Shown: positions 16,208 through 26,464, counted from the stretch's first letter. The stretch is DNA of 55,869 nt from Opitutia bacterium (GCA_947461205.1 CANHJG010000015.1:1-55869), one strand, 5' to 3'. Translations and numbers: made by a program. Notes: generated from the sequence alone by a model not told the origin.

Positions 16208-19200
16208 ATGAGAACCCTCGCCGCCGCCGTCTTTCTTCACGCTGCCGTATTCCTCGCAAGCTTCACGCTGTCCCCTGCGCAAACTAGCTCCAGCGCTGCC
16301 ACCGGCGCAATCGCCGGCCGCGTCATGAATGCGGCGGGCGACACGTTTCTGGAGCGCGTCCGCGTCACCGTCGAAGGCACGTCGCTCGAGACCTTCACCG
16401 ATGCCAGCGGCGCCTTTCGCCTCGATGGCGTGCCGGCCGGCACGAGACAGGTGAAGCTGTTCTACACTGGTCTGGCGCCGCACACCGCCGTCGTCAATGT
16501 GCCCGCGACGCAGACCGCGCCGCTCGACGTCGCGATGAATGCGGCCGGTCCCGGCGGTGCGAAGACCGACGTCGTGAAACTCGATCAATTCGTCGTCGCC
16601 ACCTCGAAGGAAATGGAAGCCTCCGCCATCGCAATCAACGAGCAGCGCTTCGCGTCCAACCTGAAAACCGTGGTCGCCACCGACGAATTTGGCACGGTCG
16701 CAGAGGGGCATGTGGGCGAGTTTCTGAAATTCCTGCCCGGCGTCACAATGGAATACGCCGGCGGCAACGCCCGCGAGATTTCGATCAACGGCGCGCCCGC
16801 CGACAATGTGCCCGTGACGCTCGATGGTTTCTCGCTCGCCACGGCCATCAGCGGCATTTCCCGCGCCTCCGCCGTGGACATGGTTTCGATCAACGGCATC
16901 TCGCGCGTCGAGGTATCCTTCTCTCCGACGCCAGACACCTCCGGCGCCGCGCTCGCCGGCTCGGTGAACATGGTTCCACGCAGCGCCTTTGAGCGCTCCC
17001 GGCCCGTCTTCAACGGCAGCGCCTACGTGATGATGCGCGACCATCGCAAGGAACTCCACGCCACGCCCGGCCCGCGCGAAGATCGACGCAGCAAGGCTCC
17101 CCCGGGCTTCGACTTCTCGTGGGTCGTGCCGGTAAACAAGCGCTTCGGCTTCACGCTGTCGGGCGGTCGCACCAGCCAGTTCGCCGGGCAGGATTCAGCT
17201 ACTAACACGTGGCGCGGCGCCGGCACCGCGACCAATGGCACCACGTTTCCGCACACGACGCCTGACCAGCCCTACTTATCCACGTTCGCCGTGCGCGGCG
17301 GACTCAAGGAAACCACGCGTCATTCCCTCGCCGCCACGCTCGATTTCAAGCTCACGCGCTACGACACGATCTCGGCTTCGGTTCAAGCCTCGCGCTTCGA
17401 GGAGGATTTTCTCAGCCAGACGCTCACCTTCAACGTCGGCGGCGTGGCCGCCGGAAACTTCACGCCCTTCTCGACCCGCGGCAACGCGGCCGTGGGCGAC
17501 CTCGTGAGCGGTAACGCCGGCGGCTACCGCAAAAACGAAACCTATATGCCCACGCTCCGCTGGCGGCACGAGGGGCCGATGTGGAAGGCCGAAGGCGGCG
17601 TCGGCTACTCCCGCGCCCGCTACAACGGCGGCGACCTCGCACGCGGCTACTTCGCCAACACCAGTTCGCGCCGCACCGGGGTGACGATCGCCTTCGACGA
17701 CATTTTTTATCTGCGCCCGAACCGTATCACCGTGGCCGATGGCGCAACCGGCGCGCCGCTCGATCCCTACAGCCTCTCCAACTATGCCGTGCAGAACGCC
17801 GGCAGCGGCCAGCCCGAGAACAACGACCAGCAGCGCACCGCCTTCGCCAACGTGCGGCGCGATTTCTTGTGGCGCGTGCCCGTCACGCTCAAGGCCGGCC
17901 TCGACCGCCGTGAGGGCGTGCGCGATCTCCGCGCCGACAACAACTACACCTACACCTTTGTCGGCCGCGACGGCCGCGCCAGCACCAGTCCCGTCACCGG
18001 CGACGATCAGGCGGCGGCGTTCTGGGCACCCGAATTATCGGAGCGCTCGCACAGCTACGGCTTCCCGCAAATCCAATGGGTCGGTAACACGCGGCTCCTC
18101 GAATACTATCGCGCCAACCCCGCGCACTTCGCCACCGACGAAAACGCCCGCTACCGCGCCGGCGTCACCAACTCCAAACACACAGAGGAGGCCGTCTCGT
18201 CCGCATTTCTGCGCGGCGACGTCGCGCTGTTCGAGCGTCGGCTCAAGCTAGTCGGCGGCCTGCGCGCCGAGCAGACCAACATCAACGCCGAAGGCCCGTT
18301 CACCGATCTCACACGAAACTACCAACGCGATTCCGCCGGCCGGGTGCTCCGCGCCGCCAACGGCACACCGCTACTCCTTTTCCCCACGACGAACGCCCTC
18401 GCCGTTTCACAGCTCACGTTTCTGCAACGCGGCACCCACGTCGAAAAAGAATACCTCCGGCTCTTCCCCAGTCTTAACGCCTCCTACAACGTCCGGGAAA
18501 ATCTCATCGTCCGCGCTGCGCGCTACTCGTCCGTCGGCCGGCCCGACCTGAACCAATACGCCGGCGGCATCACGCTCCCCGATCCCGACAGCGATGCGTC
18601 GAATCCCGCCAACCGCATCGTCGTCAACAACGCCGGGATCAAGGCGTGGAGCGCGGAGACGACGAACGCGCGCCTCGAGTATTACTTCGCCGGCGTGGGC
18701 CAGATTTCCGTCGGCGGATTCCGCCGCGACATCAAGAATTTCTTCGGCGGCACCGTCTTCAACGCCACGCCCGAATTCCTCGCACTCTACGGCCTCGATC
18801 CCGCGCTCTACGACAAGTTCGACGTCACCACGCAGGAGAACCTCAGAGGCAACGTGCGCCTGACCGGCTTCGATTTCAGCTACAAGCAGGCGTTGACCAT
18901 GCTACCCTCGTGGGCGCGCGGTGTGCAGGTCTTCGCCAACGCCAGCGCGCAGCGTGTGACCGGCGACGCGACCGCGACGGCCAACTTTGCCGGCTACATC
19001 CCGCGCAGCGGCAGTTGGGGCGTGAGTCTCACCCGGCCAAAATACAATTTCCGTATCAATTGGAACTATCGCGGCCGTCAGCGGCGCGCCATCGTGGCCA
19101 GCGGCGCGAGCATCGAACCCGGCACTTACAACTGGGGCTCGAAGCGACTCTACATCGATATTTCCGGCGAGTATTCGCTCACACGGCGCATCGCACTTTT

Positions 19201-19336
19201 CACCAATCTGCGGAACATCAACGACGCGACCGAGGACACCGAAATCTCCGGACCCAGCACCCCCGCGCACGCCCAGTTCCGCTCGCGCCTCGACTTCGGC
19301 TCGCTCTGGACCTTTGGCCTCAAGGGCACGTTCTAA
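16208..19336 (+). CDS. TonB-dependent receptor with carboxypeptidase-regulatory-like domain
   Basis: This is a 1042-aa receptor, paralogue of the one at 7810. It has a signal peptide (AAAVFLHAAVFLASFTL), a carboxypeptidase-regulatory-like domain at about 38-115 (IAGRVMNAAGDTFLERVRV), then KLDQFVVATSKEMEASAIAI leading into the plug (about 140-265, with ISINGAPADNVPVTLDGF and ISRVEVSFSPTPD). The barrel ends FGLKGTF. The plug shows a Ser/Phe substitution in the usual EV-x-KGPTPD box (EVSFSPTPD), which may reflect specialisation. It heads a plus-strand series continuing through sulfatase, ThuA, SGNH-like and haem-protein genes with short gaps, so it is probably the receptor that serves that set. 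Confidence 0.93.
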   Translation: MRTLAAAVFLHAAVFLASFTLSPAQTSSSAATGAIAGRVMNAAGDTFLERVRVTVEGTSLETFTDASGAFRLDGVPAGTRQVKLFYTGLAPHTAVVNVPATQTAPLDVAMNAAGPGGAKTDVVKLDQFVVATSKEMEASAIAINEQRFASNLKTVVATDEFGTVAEGHVGEFLKFLPGVTMEYAGGNAREISINGAPADNVPVTLDGFSLATAISGISRASAVDMVSINGISRVEVSFSPTPDTSGAALAGSVNMVPRSAFERSRPVFNGSAYVMMRDHRKELHATPGPREDRRSKAPPGFDFSWVVPVNKRFGFTLSGGRTSQFAGQDSATNTWRGAGTATNGTTFPHTTPDQPYLSTFAVRGGLKETTRHSLAATLDFKLTRYDTISASVQASRFEEDFLSQTLTFNVGGVAAGNFTPFSTRGNAAVGDLVSGNAGGYRKNETYMPTLRWRHEGPMWKAEGGVGYSRARYNGGDLARGYFANTSSRRTGVTIAFDDIFYLRPNRITVADGATGAPLDPYSLSNYAVQNAGSGQPENNDQQRTAFANVRRDFLWRVPVTLKAGLDRREGVRDLRADNNYTYTFVGRDGRASTSPVTGDDQAAAFWAPELSERSHSYGFPQIQWVGNTRLLEYYRANPAHFATDENARYRAGVTNSKHTEEAVSSAFLRGDVALFERRLKLVGGLRAEQTNINAEGPFTDLTRNYQRDSAGRVLRAANGTPLLLFPTTNALAVSQLTFLQRGTHVEKEYLRLFPSLNASYNVRENLIVRAARYSSVGRPDLNQYAGGITLPDPDSDASNPANRIVVNNAGIKAWSAETTNARLEYYFAGVGQISVGGFRRDIKNFFGGTVFNATPEFLALYGLDPALYDKFDVTTQENLRGNVRLTGFDFSYKQALTMLPSWARGVQVFANASAQRVTGDATATANFAGYIPRSGSWGVSLTRPKYNFRINWNYRGRQRRAIVASGASIEPGTYNWGSKRLYIDISGEYSLTRRIALFTNLRNINDATEDTEISGPSTPAHAQFRSRLDFGSLWTFGLKGTF

Positions 19337-19376
19337 GCCGCCGCCCCCGGACCACAAAACTTCGCCTCTGCTCCCC

Positions 19377-20915
19377 ATGAATCCCATTCGCTCCGTTCTC
19401 TCCGTCGCGCTGTCCCTGCTGCTCTTTGTCTCCGCCACAGCCGCCGCCGCTCCCGCGAAACCCATTGCGGGCGCCCAGCCCAATATTCTTTTCATACTCA
19501 CGGATGATCAGGGCTACGGCGACATCTCCGCCCACGGAAATCCGATTCTGAAAACGCCCTCCATGGATCGCCTCCGCGCCGAGGGCGTGCGCTTCACGGA
19601 TTTCCACGTCAGCCCCACGTGCGCGCCGACGCGCAGCGCTCTCTTCACCGGCCGCCATGAATTCAAAAATGGCATCACCCACACGATTCTCGAGCGAGAG
19701 CGCATGACGCTCGCCGCCACCACGCTGCCGCAGGTGCTGCAGTCAGCCGGTTACACCACGGGGATTTTCGGCAAATGGCATCTCGGCGACGAAGCGGAGT
19801 ATCAACCCAACCGCCGCGGCTTTGACGAGGTCTACATCCACGGTGGCGGCGGCATCGGCCAGATTTATCCCGGCTCCTGCGGCGATGCACCCGGCAACAC
19901 GTATTTCAATCCCACCCTGCTCCACAACGGGAAGTTCGAGAAAACTTCGGGCTACTGCACCGACCTCTTCTATGCGCAGGCCACGCAATGGATCGACACC
20001 CAGCGCCACACAAAAAAACCCTTCTTCGCCTACATCCCGTCCAACACTCCCCACGGTCCCTACATCGCGCGCCCTGAGGATCGGGCCCTCTACGAAGGCA
20101 AGGGCCTCGAGCCCGCGACCGAAAACTTCTTCGGCATGATCCACAATATCGATCAAAACATCGGTCGGCTCCTCGCCAAACTCGACGAGTGGGGCATCGC
20201 CCAAAACACCCTCGTCATCTTCATGAATGACAACGGCGGCACCGCCGGCGTGAAGGTGTTCAACGCCGGCATGCGCGGGCAAAAGGGCGCGGCGTGGCTC
20301 GGCGGCACGCGCGCGAGTTCGTTCTGGCGCTGGCCCGGCACACTCCAACCCGCCGACTGTGGCGTGCTCGCCGCCCACATCGATTTTTTCCCCACGATCG
20401 CCGCGATCGCCGGCGCCAAAGTGCCGGCCGCCGTCGCCCAATCCCAGATCGAAGGCCGCAGCCTCGTGTCCGTCCTCCAAGATCCGGCCGCGCAATTGCC
20501 CGACCGCTACCAATTCACCCACCAAGGCCGCTGGCCGAAGCTCAGCGATCCCAACGAGGCAAAGTTCAAAGTCGCCTCCGTGCGCAACACCCGCTGGGCA
20601 CTCGTCAGCGAGAACGGCGGCCGCACGCCAAGTTGGGAACTCTTCGATCTCAGCGTCGACTACGGCCAAAAAAACAACGTCATCGCCCAGCACCCCGAGG
20701 TGGTGAAGGAACTCAGCGCCGCGTTTGACCAATGGTGGTCCGAGTGCCTGCCGCTGATGGTGAACGAGAAAGCGATGGGGCCCGCGATTAATCCCTTCCA
20801 GGAAATTTACTACCGCCAGTTCGGCGGAAGCCCGACGCCCGAAGCCCTCGCGAGGATGGACCCCAAGGGGGCCCTTACGTTTGGCGTGCCGAAAGCCGGC
20901 AAGAAAAAGAAATAA
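19377..20915 (+). CDS. Secreted sulfatase (CAPTR type)
   Basis: This is a 512-aa arylsulfatase-like enzyme. The signal peptide runs to about residue 25 (core VLSVALSLLLFVSATAAAA). The active site has ILFILTDDQGYGD (Asp pair 43-44), C82-A-P-T-R as the formylglycine site, the second signature IFGKWHLGD, and NDNGGTAGVKVFNAGMRG near the late metal site. The TDDQGYGD start and C-x-P-T-R place it with the arylsulfatase A-like group and make it a paralogue of the sulfatase at 26465, which shares HGGGGIGQ/VGQ and FNAGMRGQKG. An alternative ATG at 19314 lies inside the receptor gene and lacks a signal sequence. It starts 40 bp after the receptor stop. Confidence 0.94.
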   Translation: MNPIRSVLSVALSLLLFVSATAAAAPAKPIAGAQPNILFILTDDQGYGDISAHGNPILKTPSMDRLRAEGVRFTDFHVSPTCAPTRSALFTGRHEFKNGITHTILERERMTLAATTLPQVLQSAGYTTGIFGKWHLGDEAEYQPNRRGFDEVYIHGGGGIGQIYPGSCGDAPGNTYFNPTLLHNGKFEKTSGYCTDLFYAQATQWIDTQRHTKKPFFAYIPSNTPHGPYIARPEDRALYEGKGLEPATENFFGMIHNIDQNIGRLLAKLDEWGIAQNTLVIFMNDNGGTAGVKVFNAGMRGQKGAAWLGGTRASSFWRWPGTLQPADCGVLAAHIDFFPTIAAIAGAKVPAAVAQSQIEGRSLVSVLQDPAAQLPDRYQFTHQGRWPKLSDPNEAKFKVASVRNTRWALVSENGGRTPSWELFDLSVDYGQKNNVIAQHPEVVKELSAAFDQWWSECLPLMVNEKAMGPAINPFQEIYYRQFGGSPTPEALARMDPKGALTFGVPKAGKKKK

Positions 20916-20945
20916 ACCGCGCCACCGCCGGGAGCGCTCCCCGCC

Positions 20946-21803
20946 ATGAATCGATTCCTTCTCTCCCGTTTCCTTTCCCTCCTTCTCCTCCTCCCAGCCG
21001 CCTCGTTCGCCGCACCGAAACCCCACGTCGTGCTCATCGCTGGCACGTTGCACTACTCGCCTGAACTCACGCTGCCCCTCTTCGCGCAGGAGCTGGAGCG
21101 TTTTGGTTTTCGCACCACCGTGATCAAGGGCGAGGGCGATCCCGAGAAGAAGACGGAAAACGTGCTGCCGGGCATCGGGGCGCTGGCGGACGCAGACGTC
21201 GCGATCTTTTTCCCGCGCTTCCTGCAATTGCCGGACCGCGAGTGGCAGCCGATCGAAGATTACCTGAAAGCCGGCAAACCGGTCATCGGCCTTCGCACCG
21301 CGTCGCACGCTTTTCGCTATCCCAAGAACCACCCGCGCTACAATTGGAACGACGACTTCGGCCGGCGCGCGCTGGGCACGCCCTACATCGTGCACCAAAC
21401 GGGCACGACCGAGGTCAGCGTGATCGCGAAATACCAGACGCACCCGATCATGAGTCACGTCACCAAGACACAGTGGGTCTCGCCCGGCACGCTGTATCTG
21501 ACGCGTCTCGAAGGCGGCTGCGTGCCGCTGCTCATGGGCACGGGCAAGGGCCCGTTTCGTTTGATCGAAAAACCCTTCGGCCCGATTCAGGTCAACGAGT
21601 CGGAAGCCGACATCGTCGCGTGGGCGTGGCAAAACGAATGGGGCGGCAAGGTCTTCGGCACCTCGCTCGGCGATCCGGGCGATTTCGCCGAGGAGAGCTT
21701 CACCCGCATGCTCGTGAACAGCGTTTGCTGGGCCGTGGGTAAACCCGTGCCGGGAGCCAATGTGAAAATTTCGACGTGGACCCTCAAACGCACCGACAAG
21801 TGA
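20946..21803 (+). CDS. ThuA-domain protein, secreted
   Basis: This 285-aa protein has a signal peptide (core LLSRFLSLLLLLPAASFA) and then one ThuA domain, a class I glutamine-amidotransferase-like fold linked to trehalose/sugar utilisation whose exact reaction is not settled. Visible features are HVVLIAGTLHYSPELTLPLF at the start, LADADVAIFFPRF, KAGKPVIGLRTASHAF and the late segment SLGDPGDFAEESFTRML. It is about the normal size for the family. Proteins of this type occur beside haem-binding dehydrogenases and sulfatases in Verrucomicrobia and Planctomycetes, as here, which suggests a role in sugar oxidation or binding. Its stop overlaps the next start (TGATG), implying coupling. Confidence 0.88.
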   Translation: MNRFLLSRFLSLLLLLPAASFAAPKPHVVLIAGTLHYSPELTLPLFAQELERFGFRTTVIKGEGDPEKKTENVLPGIGALADADVAIFFPRFLQLPDREWQPIEDYLKAGKPVIGLRTASHAFRYPKNHPRYNWNDDFGRRALGTPYIVHQTGTTEVSVIAKYQTHPIMSHVTKTQWVSPGTLYLTRLEGGCVPLLMGTGKGPFRLIEKPFGPIQVNESEADIVAWAWQNEWGGKVFGTSLGDPGDFAEESFTRMLVNSVCWAVGKPVPGANVKISTWTLKRTDK

Positions 21804-23032
21804 TGATCCGCCGTTGCTCGTTCACTTTCTCGCTCGTGCTCGCCGTCGTCGGCCTCGCCACCGCCGCCGAACCGGCCATCCGCCCCGGTGATCACGTCGC
21901 CATCGTGGGCAACACCTTTGCCGACCAGCTGCGGGTAAACGGCTACCTTGAGACGCACCTTTTGCAGCGCTCCGCAGAAAAGCGCGTGTCGGTCCGCAAT
22001 CTGGGCTGGGGCGGCGACATGTTGTCCGCCCGCGACCGGCCGACGAATTTTCCGGCCGAAGAGGCGGCACTCATCGACCATCAAACCGACCTGATCATCG
22101 CCTGCTTCGGCATGGGCGAATCGTTTGCCGGCACGGACGGGCTCCCGGCGTTTCGCACGGCGCTCGAAACCTTCGTGGCTTCCCACCGCGGTCGGAAATA
22201 CAACGACAAAGCGGAAGTCCGGCTCGTGCTCGTCTCGCCGATCGCCTACGAAAATCTTGGCGCGTTGACGCCGGAGCGTGAACGCCGCAACCGCGAGTTG
22301 GCCGACTACACCGCGGCGATGGAGCAGGTGGCCTCTCGGCAGGAACTGGGCTTCGTGAATCTTTTCAATCCAACGCTTCAGCTCATGGCGGACTCGACGG
22401 CCCCGAAACTGACCACCAACGGCATTCATCTTAACGCCTACGGCTATTGGGCAGTGAGCCGTCTCCTCGCCGACGAAATGACTCGCGGCCATCGCGCCTG
22501 GGCCCTGCGCCTCGATGCCCGCACCCGCGACGCGCAGGGCGAAGGCGTCACGATCACGCAGGTCGAATCTGTCGGCGGCGGGGTGCGCTTTACCGTAAAG
22601 GAGAATCGCCCGCCCACGCTCGCTCCACCCATCAAGGGCCAGCCACACGCGGCGCTCCAACCACTGCGGGACACCCTCGTCGTGGCGAACCTCGCACCCG
22701 GCGAGTATCGCCTGATCATCGACGGAGAACCGGTGATCACGGCTGACCACGACCGTTGGGCCAAAGGGATCGCCATCGATTCGTCACCGCAGCACCGGAA
22801 CGCCGAAGCCCTGCGCCAGGCCGTCAACGACAAGAACCAGCAATGGGTCTACAGTTGGAAGGCACTCAACCAGGTCCACATCGTCGGCGAACGAAAGTCC
22901 TCGCCGAGCGGTCGGGCGCTGCCGGGCGAGATCATCGAGTTCAAACGCCTGGCGGACCAAAAGGACAACGCCCTGCGTCCCAGCGTTTCACCCCTCACGC
23001 ACGAGTGGCGGCTGACGTCTGTCCTGCGATAA
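21803..23032 (+). CDS. Degenerate SGNH/GDSL-hydrolase-like protein, secreted
   Basis: This is a 409-aa exported protein starting at ATG 21803, which overlaps the ThuA stop. The signal peptide core is FTFSLVLAVVGLATAA. Its fold is recognisable from the SGNH blocks, but key residues are missing: block I reads AIVGNTFAD with no GDS serine, block II keeps Gly in NLGWGGDML, the block III region is FGMGESFAG with no Asn, and block V is NGIHLNAYGYW, keeping His but not the Asp. It is therefore unlikely to be a normal esterase and may bind carbohydrate or the neighbouring haem protein. SGNH-like proteins of this type travel with, or are fused to, PVC-type haem dehydrogenases, and the next gene is one. 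The C-terminal 150 residues are beta-rich with no motif I can name. Confidence 0.8.
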   Translation: MIRRCSFTFSLVLAVVGLATAAEPAIRPGDHVAIVGNTFADQLRVNGYLETHLLQRSAEKRVSVRNLGWGGDMLSARDRPTNFPAEEAALIDHQTDLIIACFGMGESFAGTDGLPAFRTALETFVASHRGRKYNDKAEVRLVLVSPIAYENLGALTPERERRNRELADYTAAMEQVASRQELGFVNLFNPTLQLMADSTAPKLTTNGIHLNAYGYWAVSRLLADEMTRGHRAWALRLDARTRDAQGEGVTITQVESVGGGVRFTVKENRPPTLAPPIKGQPHAALQPLRDTLVVANLAPGEYRLIIDGEPVITADHDRWAKGIAIDSSPQHRNAEALRQAVNDKNQQWVYSWKALNQVHIVGERKSSPSGRALPGEIIEFKRLADQKDNALRPSVSPLTHEWRLTSVLR

Positions 23033-23043
23033 CGCGCCCGCAC

Positions 23044-26000
23044 ATGAAACACCTGTTTTCCGCCTTCGCGTTGCTCGTTTCGACGGCTGCCGCCGCTCTG
23101 GCTCAGACAGAGCCGCCCATAAAAATCGCCAACCTCCAGGACGCCGATCTGGCCCTGATGACGAATCATGATCCCGAGGTGGAGCGCGCGAATCTGGAAC
23201 TATTGCCAGGCTACGAAGTGAATCTCTTCGCGGCGGAACCCATGCTGGCGAATCCCACCCACATGGCGTGGGACTCCCGCGGCCGCCTGTGGGTCACGTG
23301 CTCGTGGGCCTATCCGCAGCTGAAGCCGGGCGCGGTCGCCAACGACAAGATCATCATTCTCGAAGACACCGACGGCGACGGCCGGGCCGACAAATCGACG
23401 GTCTTCGCCGACGGACTCTATATTCCGACGGGCCTCGAACTCGCCAACGGCGGCTGCTACGTCGCACAGTCACCCAACCTTTTTTTCTTCAAGGACACCG
23501 ATGGCGACGACGTGGCCGACGTGAAGGAAGTCGCGCTGACCGGTTTTGGCATCGAGGACAGCCACCATTCGATCCACGCGTATCGGCGCGGTCCGGACGG
23601 ATGGATTTATTTTCAGGAAGGCATTTTTCTGCACACCCAAGTCGAGACCCAGTATGGCGTCGTGCGGAACTTCAACGGCGGCGTTTACCAATTCCATCCC
23701 CGCAGCGGTGAGTTGCGCGTGTTCGCCAAGATCAATGTGGGCAATCCCTGGGGGCACGTCTTCGACCGCTGGGGGCAGTCGTTCCTCGTGGACAACCCGC
23801 GCGTCGGCTACCTCTCGCCGTCGACCGGCAACAGCGGGGAACGCATCAAGCTCGCCCAATTGCTGGTGACTGAGAAGCAATGCGGCGGCGACCTGGCGTC
23901 CGGCTCCCATCTGCAGCCGGAAATCATCGGGCAACTGCTGACCTGTCGCTTCAAGAGCCGCACCGTCGTCCGCTACGAATTTCTCGAGGACGGCGCGGGT
24001 TTCAGCGCCAACGTCCTCGAGCCGCTCGTCAAATCGAAGCACCCGAATTTCCGGCCCATTGACGTCAAGATCGGTCCCGACGGTGCGATCTACGTCGCCG
24101 ATTGGTATAATCCGATCATCAATCACGCGCAGCACGATTTCCGCGATCCCCGGCGCGATGATAACCGCGGGCGGATTTGGCGGATCACGGCCAAGGGCCG
24201 GTCGCTCGTGTCGCGCCCGCAAATCGCCGGTGCGCCCATTCCGGCTTTGGTGGATTTTCTCCGGAGCCCGGAGGATTGGACTCGCCACCAGGCGCGCCTC
24301 GAATTGAGCGGACGCGAACCGGAAGCCGTTGCCGGCGAACTCAGGCGCTGGGTCGGCCAACTCGATCGCAACGATCCCCACTACGATCATCATTTGGTGG
24401 AGGCGATGTGGGCGTATCAAAACATCGACCGTCCCAACGAAGCCATTCTTCAACGCGTGCTGACGGCGAAGGACGGCCATGCGCGCGCCGCCGGCGCACG
24501 CACGCTGCGCTACTGGCACGCCCACGTCACGGATCCCGTCGCCATGATTGCTCGCGCCGCCGGCGATGAGTTCCCCCGCGTGCGGATGGAAGCGGTGCTG
24601 TCGGCCGGGTTTGTGCCGAAAGCGGAGGCGTTTGCCGCGGCGCTCGCCGCGCTGGATTTCCCCAAGGACGCCTCGGTCACTCTCGCGCTCACCCAGACCG
24701 TCGCGGCGTTGGGACCGTATTGGCGCCCCGCGCTGGCCGCAGGAAAACTTGAGTTCGCCAAAGCAGAGCACCGCGAGTTCGCCCAGCGCGAAGCCGGTGT
24801 TGGGTTCGAAAAGCGCCTCGCCGATTTTCTCGCCAAGGAAAGTCCCGGCCCGGGCGAGTTGGCCGAAATTAAGGCCAAGCTGATCGCCGAGCGCAGTGCG
24901 CCTCAAATCCAACTCGTGGTGGACGCGCTGACGAAGCGGGGCCGTGGCAAACCGCGTGAAACGACGATCGAGTTGCTTGACGCATTGCACGAAGTCGCGC
25001 GCGGCGGAGCCGTGACACCTGATCCCGGAATCACTCGGCTGCAAAACCTATTGGCAAATTCCGACGCGGCGATCGCCTCCGCCGCTGCGCGAACGCTCGG
25101 GGCGTGGAAAGCTCGCGCAGCGGCTCCGCGACTCTTCGCTCTGCTCCGCGACGGCCAGCGCCCCGGCCACGTTCGCGCCGCCGCGGCGCTGGCTGTGGGG
25201 CAGCTAGATCTCCCCGAGTCCGTGCAGGAATTGCGCGACCTCGCCGCAAATGGCGACATCGAGAGCCGCTATCTGGCGGTGCGCGGCCTCACGGTCGCCG
25301 ACCTCGCCGGTGCCGGAACGCTTGCCGCCACGCTGCTGGCCGAGGATCCCGGCACGGCCGATCCAGCGGCCCTCGTGTCGGCCTTTCTCCTGCGCGAGCG
25401 CGGCCCCGCCGTTTTGGAGCGAGCACTCAGTGATCGCACGATCTATCCGAACGTCGCCGCGTCCGTTTCCGCGTATCACCGGCAGACGGGCCAGCTGCCG
25501 CCCGGGTTGGCGGCGCGTTTTCTGGGCACGGTCTCGAGTTCACTGAGCGCCACGCTCCTCCGGGAGAATCTTGCCGCTCTCGCCGCTGACGTCGACCGTC
25601 TGGGCGACCCCGTGCGCGGTGAACAGATCTTTCGTCGTCCGGCGTCGGCCTGCACCGCATGCCATGCGATCGGTTCCGCCGGGCCAACCCTCGGACCCAA
25701 TCTGGCCGCCTTGGGGTCGGCGACGGACACGAACTACATCATCGATTCGATTCTCGAGCCGAGCAAAGCCATCGCGGAGCATTACGAGACCACCCAGATC
25801 TCGCTGCGCGACGGCACGGTGCGAGTCGGCGTGATCGCCGCCAAGGGCGAACGCGAGATCGTCCTGCGCGACCCGGTGGACCGCGGCCAAGAGTCGCGCA
25901 TCCCGGTCGAGTCGATTCGGGAGACCAAGACGCTGGACTCTCTGATGCCCGCCGGCCTCGCGGACCAATTGCTGAGCCGCCAGGAGTTTCTCGATCTCGC

Positions 26001-26442
26001 CCGGTTCATCACGCTGCTTGGCCGACCCGGCCCCTACGCCAACGACGAGAGCCCGGTCATCCGTAAATGGCGCGTCGCCGCGGCCACGTCCACGCTGCCG
26101 CCGTCCGACGAGCATCCCTCATGGACGACCGAATACAGCTATGTCAGCGGCGAATTGCGCGCCGCTAGCGTGGAGCCGCCAAAACCCTTCGACGCGCGCG
26201 GCCACGTGCTCGTGCAGGTGGCGGGCGCGGTGCTGCTAAAACTCAACGCGACGACGGGCCTGCGGCTGTGGGTCGATGGCCGCGAGGTCACCGATTTCGC
26301 CGCACCGATCACGCTCGGCCGCGGCCGGGCCGCGCTGACTTTCCGCATTGATTCCTCCCGGCGCGGCGCGACCGGTCTCCGCGTCGAACTCACGCCCGCC
26401 CCGGGCTCGCCGGTCAAGTTCCAACCCGTGGGCGGTCTTTGA
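23044..26442 (+). CDS. PVC-type c-type haem dehydrogenase-like protein
   Basis: This 1132-aa exported protein begins at ATG 23044 with a signal peptide ending near AALAQ. Residues about 40-390 form the membrane-bound dehydrogenase / soluble-aldose-dehydrogenase-like beta-propeller (PGYEVNLFAAEP, DTDGDGRADKSTVF, HHSIHA, GAIYVADWYNPI). Residues about 400-830 are helical HEAT-like repeats. A c-type cytochrome domain follows, with haem motif C870-T-A-C873-H874 and the family-typical GPTLGPNLAALG and ILEPSKAI segments. A C-terminal beta domain of about 110 residues resembles a PA14-like module (GLRLWVDGREV). It probably oxidises a sugar or alcohol in the periplasm and passes electrons to a respiratory carrier. 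It follows the SGNH-like gene by 11 bp and lies in a run of catabolic genes. Confidence 0.9.
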   Translation: MKHLFSAFALLVSTAAAALAQTEPPIKIANLQDADLALMTNHDPEVERANLELLPGYEVNLFAAEPMLANPTHMAWDSRGRLWVTCSWAYPQLKPGAVANDKIIILEDTDGDGRADKSTVFADGLYIPTGLELANGGCYVAQSPNLFFFKDTDGDDVADVKEVALTGFGIEDSHHSIHAYRRGPDGWIYFQEGIFLHTQVETQYGVVRNFNGGVYQFHPRSGELRVFAKINVGNPWGHVFDRWGQSFLVDNPRVGYLSPSTGNSGERIKLAQLLVTEKQCGGDLASGSHLQPEIIGQLLTCRFKSRTVVRYEFLEDGAGFSANVLEPLVKSKHPNFRPIDVKIGPDGAIYVADWYNPIINHAQHDFRDPRRDDNRGRIWRITAKGRSLVSRPQIAGAPIPALVDFLRSPEDWTRHQARLELSGREPEAVAGELRRWVGQLDRNDPHYDHHLVEAMWAYQNIDRPNEAILQRVLTAKDGHARAAGARTLRYWHAHVTDPVAMIARAAGDEFPRVRMEAVLSAGFVPKAEAFAAALAALDFPKDASVTLALTQTVAALGPYWRPALAAGKLEFAKAEHREFAQREAGVGFEKRLADFLAKESPGPGELAEIKAKLIAERSAPQIQLVVDALTKRGRGKPRETTIELLDALHEVARGGAVTPDPGITRLQNLLANSDAAIASAAARTLGAWKARAAAPRLFALLRDGQRPGHVRAAAALAVGQLDLPESVQELRDLAANGDIESRYLAVRGLTVADLAGAGTLAATLLAEDPGTADPAALVSAFLLRERGPAVLERALSDRTIYPNVAASVSAYHRQTGQLPPGLAARFLGTVSSSLSATLLRENLAALAADVDRLGDPVRGEQIFRRPASACTACHAIGSAGPTLGPNLAALGSATDTNYIIDSILEPSKAIAEHYETTQISLRDGTVRVGVIAAKGEREIVLRDPVDRGQESRIPVESIRETKTLDSLMPAGLADQLLSRQEFLDLARFITLLGRPGPYANDESPVIRKWRVAAATSTLPPSDEHPSWTTEYSYVSGELRAASVEPPKPFDARGHVLVQVAGAVLLKLNATTGLRLWVDGREVTDFAAPITLGRGRAALTFRIDSSRRGATGLRVELTPAPGSPVKFQPVGGL

Positions 26443-26464
26443 TCGTTCCCAATCTAAATTTCCC

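Noticed and set aside
23470-25044. A 524-codon frame on the minus strand opposite the haem dehydrogenase
   Set aside because: Antisense shadow without recognisable domain; the plus-strand protein has clear propeller and HEAT features.
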